From an uncultured Pseudomonadota bacterium (GTDB lineage Bacteria > Pseudomonadota > Gammaproteobacteria > Burkholderiales > SG8-39), in contig CAILKO010000054.1 in assembly GCA_903834835.1 (NCBI GenBank), positions 62,001 to 126,000 of the forward strand: 64,000 nt of DNA, in the 5' to 3' direction. Positions 59,432-64,000 of the stretch are shown here, piece by piece. Made by a program: the position numbers and the translations under genes. How positions within the stretch are numbered: position 1 is the first letter of the stretch; each line of letters begins with the position of its first letter. The notes beneath the pieces are model-generated. The model was not told where the DNA came from. It did not search any database and saw nothing but the letters and a program-made list of their open reading frames with translations.

Positions 59432-61492
59432 ATGGCAGAAACAGGCATCGGCCTCCCGGTAACCGAGATACTCGCGTCAGCACTCGCGCATCTGCGCGCG
59501 GGGCGCGGCGCGCAAGCCGAACGGCTCTATCGGCGCGTGCTGGAACTCGCACCGGACGAGCCCGATGCGCTGCATTACCTGGGGGTCATCGCACATCAGG
59601 CCGGTCGTCATGACCGCGCCTGCGTATTGATCGGCCGCGCGGCGGCGCTGCGTCCGGAGGCGGCGGATATCCGGAACAATCTCGGCGAGGCCTGGCGCGC
59701 GGCCGGACACCTCGGCGAGGCGGAGCAGAGTTTTCGCCAGGCGCTTGCACTGAAGCCGGCCTATGCGAGCGCGCTGAACAACCTTGGCAATGTGCTGCTC
59801 GCGACGCGCCGGCTGAGTGAGGCCGAGCAGAATTACCGGAGCGCCGTCGCACTGGAGCCGGCGTATGCGGAGGCCTGGAACAATCTCGGCAGCGTGCTGC
59901 GAATGCAGCGGCGCGATGTCGAAGCCGAGGCGCCGTATCGCCGGGCGCTCGCGCTGCGTTCCGACTATCCGGATGCGCAGCGCAACCTCGGCCATCTGCT
60001 GCGCGAAGCCGGACGCGGCGACGAGGCGGCAGGCCTGTCGCGTCAGGCGCGCGCGATCGAACTGGAGACGCTTGCCGCGACGCTGGCCGCGGCGCTGGCG
60101 CGCCAGGAAGACCTCGATACACGCTATCGCCTCGCCGGCGTGCTCTCCGAACTGGGTCGCAGCGCCGAGGCGGCGATCGAATACGAACGCGTGATCGCCG
60201 CCGTCCCCGGCCGGGCGGAGCTGCACAACGATTACGGCAACTGCCTGCGTCGCCTCGGGCGTGACGACGAGGCCGGGCTGCACTACCGGCAGGCGCTCGC
60301 GCTGCAGCCCGGCATCGCCGAGGTGCACAACAATCTCGCCAACCTGATGCGCGATCGCGGCGATCCGGCGGCTGCGGAACAGGGCTATGCGCGCGCGATC
60401 GAACTGAAGCCCGAACTCGTCATGGCCTACGCGAATCTCGGTTCGCTGTTGGCCGACGCGGGCCGCAATGATGAAGCGGATCGGGTCTTTGCGCGCGCGC
60501 TCGCACTGCGGCCGGATGATGCGATGCTTGCCTGGAACTATTCCCTCTTCCGGCTGCACTGTGGCGATTTCGAGAAGGGCTTCCTGCACTACGAGCGCCG
60601 CTTCGATGCGGGCGACGACAAGGCCTTCGGCGCCGCGCGGCGCGTGCTCGCGGGCCTGGGCGGCCTGCCGCGCTGGCGCGGCGAGTCGCTCGCGGGCCGC
60701 AGTCTGCTCGTGTGGACCGAGCAGGGACTCGGGGACAGCGTGCTCTTCATGCGCTTCTTCGCCGAACTGAAGGCCCGCGGACTCGCGCGCCTGCTGGTCT
60801 ACTGCGAACCGGCGCTGGTGCGTCTGTTTCAGGCCATGCCCGCGGTGGATGAAGCCGTGACGCGCGACGGGCCGCCGCCCCTCGGGCGCTTCGACCTGCA
60901 CTGCCCGATCATGAGTCTGCCGCTGCTGCTCGGCACCCGGCTGGAGACGCTGTCTGCCGAAGTGCCCTATGCACCCGTGCCCGAGGCGCTGGATGAAGCC
61001 TGGCGGGTGCGTGTGGCCGATCTGCCGCGACCGCGCGTCGGGATCGCCTGGCGCTCGGGCACGCTCAGCACGGCCGGGGCCGTGCGTGATATTCCGCTGG
61101 AACGCTTTGCGCCGATCCTTGCCGTTCCGGGGATCAGCTTCGTGAGTCTGCAGAAGGGCGAGGCCGCAGGCGATATCGAGCGGCTCGGGCTGCCGGTCGC
61201 GGACGCGGTGCGCGAGGCGCGCGACCTGCTCGATACCGGCGCGCTGATGCGGCAGCTCGATCTCATCGTGACCATCGATACGGTGATTCCGCATCTGGCC
61301 GGGACGCTGGCGCGCCCGGTCTGGCTCCTGAACCGCTACGAGAGCGACTGGCGCTGGCTGCGCGGCCGGCGCGACAGCCCCTGGTATCCGACGCTCCGGA
61401 TCTACACCCAGCCGGCACGCGGCGACTGGGGGGGTGCGATCGCCGAAGTCGCGCGCGATCTCGCCGCCTGGCGCGCGGCCTGGCAGGCGTAG
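59432..61492 (+). CDS. TPR-repeat glycosyltransferase (GT9-like C-terminus)
   Basis: A 686-residue cytoplasmic protein. Residues 5-370 contain about nine TPR units, each with the ALNNLGNVL/YRRALAL-type pattern. Residues 400-686 are a GT-B, heptosyltransferase-like domain: WRGESLAGRSLLVWTEQGLGDSVLFMRFF, RVGIAWRSGT and LIVTIDTVIPHLAGTLARPVWLL. TPR-linked glycosyltransferases often modify flagellins, adhesins or other proteins. The spacing and TPR protein-binding module suggest it recognises a polypeptide, and the giant exoprotein is the obvious neighbour. It is divergent from the double glycosyltransferase. Confidence 0.86.
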   Translation: MAETGIGLPVTEILASALAHLRAGRGAQAERLYRRVLELAPDEPDALHYLGVIAHQAGRHDRACVLIGRAAALRPEAADIRNNLGEAWRAAGHLGEAEQSFRQALALKPAYASALNNLGNVLLATRRLSEAEQNYRSAVALEPAYAEAWNNLGSVLRMQRRDVEAEAPYRRALALRSDYPDAQRNLGHLLREAGRGDEAAGLSRQARAIELETLAATLAAALARQEDLDTRYRLAGVLSELGRSAEAAIEYERVIAAVPGRAELHNDYGNCLRRLGRDDEAGLHYRQALALQPGIAEVHNNLANLMRDRGDPAAAEQGYARAIELKPELVMAYANLGSLLADAGRNDEADRVFARALALRPDDAMLAWNYSLFRLHCGDFEKGFLHYERRFDAGDDKAFGAARRVLAGLGGLPRWRGESLAGRSLLVWTEQGLGDSVLFMRFFAELKARGLARLLVYCEPALVRLFQAMPAVDEAVTRDGPPPLGRFDLHCPIMSLPLLLGTRLETLSAEVPYAPVPEALDEAWRVRVADLPRPRVGIAWRSGTLSTAGAVRDIPLERFAPILAVPGISFVSLQKGEAAGDIERLGLPVADAVREARDLLDTGALMRQLDLIVTIDTVIPHLAGTLARPVWLLNRYESDWRWLRGRRDSPWYPTLRIYTQPARGDWGGAIAEVARDLAAWRAAWQA

Positions 61493-61499
61493 GACAGGG

Positions 61500-61874
61500 T
61501 CAGGGCAGGCGGGCGATCGCCTCGATTTCCACGCCGACCTCGCGCGGCAGGCGGGCCACTTCGACCGTCGACCGCGCCGGCTTGTGGCTGCCGAAGGCCT
61601 GCTCGTAGACGGCATTCATGGCAGCGAAGTCGCCGAGATCCTTCAGGAAGACGGTGGTCTTCACCACGTCGCCGAGCGAGGCGCCAGCGGCTGCAAGCAC
61701 GGCGGCAAGATTGGCGAGCACCTGCCGGGTCTGGGTCGCGATGTCGCCGGTGACGAGCGTGCCGTCCGCGGCGAGCGGGATCTGGCCCGAGGTGAACACC
61801 AGGTGGTCGACGACGATGGCCTGCGAATAGGGGCCGATGGCGGCCGGTGCGGCGCTGGAATGTACGGGATGCAT
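61500..61874 (-). CDS. RidA/YjgF family enamine/imine deaminase
   Basis: A 124-residue Rid protein that hydrolyses reactive enamines or imines from PLP enzymes. It has [42 protein letters not shown], and the catalytic arginine in [13 protein letters not shown] (about residue 102), with the EIEAIA glutamate at the end. The RidA subgroup is likely from the Arg, but archetypal RidA activity is not proven. A long palindrome copy lies about 95 bp upstream of its start codon. Confidence 0.9.
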   Translation of the reverse strand: MHPVHSSAAPAAIGPYSQAIVVDHLVFTSGQIPLAADGTLVTGDIATQTRQVLANLAAVLAAAGASLGDVVKTTVFLKDLGDFAAMNAVYEQAFGSHKPARSTVEVARLPREVGVEIEAIARLP

Positions 61875-61968
61875 GGCGGTTCTCCGATGGGGACGCGAAG
61901 CCTAGCAGGGCGGGCGCGGTCCGGTCGAGCGAGGCGGCCCGTGGGAGGAGCAAAAATGGCACTTGGGG

Positions 61969-62002
61969 TCATAGATAGTAACATTAGTGTTACTATCTAT
62001 GA
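61969..62002. repeat. dispersed palindrome copy 4, 14-bp perfect arms
   Basis: TCATAGATAGTAAC (61969-61982), spacer ATTAGT and GTTACTATCTATGA (61989-62002) form a perfect 14-bp inverted repeat. It lies between ridA and cbpA, about 95 bp upstream of the ridA start and 51 bp past the cbpA stop. Its core and arms resemble copy 3. Confidence 0.75.
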
Positions 62003-62052
62003 CGGGACAGCCGGATTTCTTCCTAAGCTTTCTCCGGCAGCTGCGGTCTGCG

Positions 62053-62991
62053 TCAGTCGGAGGGCTGCTCGGGCAAGGGCGTGCTGTCGAGATCGCGCAG
62101 GGCTTCGTAGTGACTGCGTGCCGCGTCGCTCAACGGGCTTGCGACCCCGATCGCGAGCACGGCGTACAGATTGCCGGGCTTGCCTGCGCGCGTGGGGAGC
62201 CCTTTGCCGCTCAGGCGCAGCTGCTGGCCGGACTTCGATCCTGCAGGTACCTTCAGCGCGACGGGACCATCCAGCGTCGGGATCTCCACCGTAGCGCCGA
62301 GCGCAGCCTGCCAGTCGCGCAGCGGAATGTCGAGGTACAGGTCATGGCCCTGTACCCGGAATTGCGCATGCGGGCGCAGCGAGATGTTCAGGAACAGGTC
62401 GCCCGCCGGGCCGCCGTTCGCGCCCGGGCCGCCGCGGCCGGCGAGGCGCATGCGCTCGCCCTGCGTCACACCCGGCGGGATGCGCGCGCGCAAGGGGCGG
62501 GTCCGGGTCATCACGCGACCGTCCGGCATGGGCTCGTGACCGGTGACCTCCATGCTGATCTCGGTGCCGCGCGCGGCCTCCTCGAGACTGATCTGGACAT
62601 TGACCTCCTGATCTTCGCCGCGTCGCGCGCGCGGCGCGCCGCCGAAACCGTTGGCGCCGGCGCGGCCCCGGCCGAAGGAAGCAAAGAGATCGGACAGATC
62701 GATGCCGCCCGGATCGTCGCCGCCTGCGCCGAAGCGTGTCGACCACCCGGGCGGCGGGCGGAAGTCCTGGCCGGGCTTGTGCTGGCCGAGACTGTCGTAG
62801 GCGCCGCGCTTGTCCTTGTCGCCCAGGGTTTCGTAGGCCTCGCCGATCTCCTGGAACTTCTCCTTGGCGTTCGCTTCCTTCGAGACGTCCGGGTGGAATT
62901 TGCTCGCGAGCTTGCGGTAGGCCTTCTTGATCTCGGCTTCGGTGGCGGTGCGCGCCACGCCCAGCGTCTTGTAGTAGTCCTTGTATCGCAT
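62053..62991 (-). CDS. cbpA: DnaJ/CbpA-type co-chaperone
   Basis: A 312-residue Hsp40 that stimulates DnaK. The J domain (1-70) has YYKTLGV, KLASKFHPDVSKE with the HPD tripeptide at about 33-35. A Gly-rich linker follows; the zinc-finger region of true DnaJ is absent, and the C-terminal substrate-binding domains begin near residue 120 (VQISLEEAARGTEISMEV). This layout is that of CbpA. It is upstream of ridA on the same strand, with 178 bp between, and 177 bp from a divergent thioesterase gene. Confidence 0.92.
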   Translation of the reverse strand: MRYKDYYKTLGVARTATEAEIKKAYRKLASKFHPDVSKEANAKEKFQEIGEAYETLGDKDKRGAYDSLGQHKPGQDFRPPPGWSTRFGAGGDDPGGIDLSDLFASFGRGRAGANGFGGAPRARRGEDQEVNVQISLEEAARGTEISMEVTGHEPMPDGRVMTRTRPLRARIPPGVTQGERMRLAGRGGPGANGGPAGDLFLNISLRPHAQFRVQGHDLYLDIPLRDWQAALGATVEIPTLDGPVALKVPAGSKSGQQLRLSGKGLPTRAGKPGNLYAVLAIGVASPLSDAARSHYEALRDLDSTPLPEQPSD

Positions 62992-63168
62992 CGTCCGTTT
63001 TCAGATTGATGTTCTGCAGATCCCGCGACAGGCCGCGGGCCGGGTCGCCCTTCGACGACCGGCATGCCCCGCATATGGGGACGCAATCGGTCGCTTTCGA
63101 GTACCGGGCAGGCATCCTACTCCGTTCCGGTCGCGGGGTCGGTGCGACGGGCGCGTAGAATCCGGGTC

Positions 63169-63606
63169 ATGAAACCGACGCTCGTAGAAGGACTCAGCTT
63201 TACCCGGAAGATCGTGGTCGATGAGCCGCGCTGCATCACCTTCCTGGGACATGAAGCCATGGTCTATGCCACGCCCAGCATGGTGAACGACGTCGAATAC
63301 GCCTGCTACGACGCGCTCGCCCCGCATCTCGATGCCGGGGAGAGTTCGGTCGGATCGAGGGTCGAGATCGACCATCTCGGACCCACGCCGCAAGGCATGG
63401 AGGTCGAAATACGCCTCCGGCTCGCAAAGGTGGACAAGCGGCGCATGCACTTCGAATTCACCGTGCGCGATGCCGACGAAGAGGTGGGGCGCGGCACGCA
63501 CATCCGCTTCGTCGTGGACAGTGCGCGGACGCGCGAGCGCATCGCCGCGAAGCGCGCCAAAGCGGGACTCGGGGCGGGACTCGGGGCGGGCCCCGCGGCG
63601 GGCTGA
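63169..63606 (+). CDS. FlK-like thioesterase (hot-dog fold)
   Basis: A 145-residue protein with the hot-dog fold of the fluoroacetyl-CoA thioesterase-like family: ITFLGHEAMVYATPSMVNDVEYACYDAL and GSRVEIDHLGPTPQGMEVEI, plus RMHFEFTVRDADEEVGRGTHIRFVVD. Family members hydrolyse short acyl-CoAs and probably do not share FlK specificity. The C-terminus is a short Ala/Gly repeat from tandem GGGACTC units, which is not part of the fold. It lies 54 bp before lysC. Confidence 0.85.
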   Translation: MKPTLVEGLSFTRKIVVDEPRCITFLGHEAMVYATPSMVNDVEYACYDALAPHLDAGESSVGSRVEIDHLGPTPQGMEVEIRLRLAKVDKRRMHFEFTVRDADEEVGRGTHIRFVVDSARTRERIAAKRAKAGLGAGLGAGPAAG

Positions 63607-63660
63607 ACCGCCCGGCGCGGCATCGCATCCGTTAGAATCGCGCCTTTTTCGCGCAGGCCC

Positions 63661-64000
63661 ATGGCACTCATCGTCCAGAAATACGGCGGCACCTCGGTCG
63701 GTTCGGTCGAGCGCATACGCAACGTCGCACGGCGCGTGGCGAAATGGCGCGCGGCCGGCCATCAGGTGGTGGTCGTGCCCTCGGCAATGTCGGGCGAGAC
63801 GAACCGCCTGATCGCACTCGCGAAGGAGTTGCAGGCCCAGCCCGATCCGCGCGAACTCGATGTCGTCGCCTCCACCGGCGAACAGGTCACCGTCGGGCTC
63901 CTTGCGATGGCGCTGGAGGCCATCGGCGTCCGGGCAAAGAGCTACACCGGCTGGCAGGTGAAGGTGCTCACTGATTCCGCGTACACGAAATCGCGCATCA
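63661..64000 (+). CDS. lysC: aspartate kinase, 3' truncated by the window edge
   Basis: Phosphorylates aspartate, first step of the lysine, threonine and methionine pathway. The visible 113 residues start MALIVQKYGGTSVGSVERI (the KYGGTS motif), with VVVVPSAMSGETN and STGEQVTVGLLAMAL, all typical of the amino-acid kinase domain. The regulatory ACT domains would lie outside the window. The start is the ATG at 63661. Confidence 0.95.
   Translation, partial: MALIVQKYGGTSVGSVERIRNVARRVAKWRAAGHQVVVVPSAMSGETNRLIALAKELQAQPDPRELDVVASTGEQVTVGLLAMALEAIGVRAKSYTGWQVKVLTDSAYTKSRI

Overview
This 64-kb window is a contiguous, high-GC chromosomal segment. It is densely packed with genes, carries no RNA genes that I can see, and shows no phage or IS element. 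The gene families suggest a betaproteobacterium: an orphan Bug/TctC solute-binding protein, a MASE2-GGDEF cyclase, a CaiB/acyl-CoA dehydrogenase pair, rubrerythrin next to a GlpC-like Fe-S protein, and an L-Ara4N (arn) operon with ArnA split in two. Below class level this is inference.

Layout. 1-7.3 kb: 3' part of a YbbP/FtsX-type permease, GFA protein, FIST sensor, panD, moeA-mobA (molybdenum cofactor), a thioesterase and a cupin. 7.5-11.5 kb: a membrane histidine kinase followed by a Ser/Thr kinase fused to two receiver domains, then an HTH-only LysR fragment-like gene. 11.6-17.1 kb: metallophosphoesterase lipoprotein, Fe-S oxidoreductase, rubrerythrin and katG (peroxide/redox block). 17.3-23.7 kb: MFS transporter, prfC, diguanylate cyclase, exported methyltransferase, alanine dehydrogenase. 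23.8-26.1 kb: acyl-CoA dehydrogenase and CaiB-type CoA-transferase. 26.2-36.3 kb (all minus): ligA and a full lipid A L-Ara4N modification set (arnD, arnA dehydrogenase, arnA formyltransferase, arnC, arnB, one SMR flippase, arnT), headed by cysC. 36.4-39.7 kb: Bug protein, methyltransferase and a PaaK-like adenylate-forming enzyme.

39.8-61.5 kb is the standout. A two-partner secretion locus encodes a PKHD-type hydroxylase, a TIGR03032 protein, an FhaC-type outer-membrane transporter and a giant (about 4,240-residue) filamentous-hemagglutinin-like exoprotein. The exoprotein is built of about 60 Gly-rich modules of about 50 residues, arranged in a six-module, 903-bp higher-order repeat and dense in N-X-S/T sequons. 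A FecR-domain protein follows with a 4-bp overlap, then a double-glycosyltransferase fusion and a TPR-glycosyltransferase. I infer that these genes make, modify and export one large surface fibre.

61.5-64 kb: RidA, CbpA-type DnaJ, an FlK-like thioesterase and the start of lysC (aspartokinase). Four copies of one dispersed palindrome (GTAAC-N6-GTTAC with longer arms) lie only between genes, at 7.36, 23.72, 26.19 and 61.98 kb. They point to an unidentified DNA-binding protein or intergenic repeat family.
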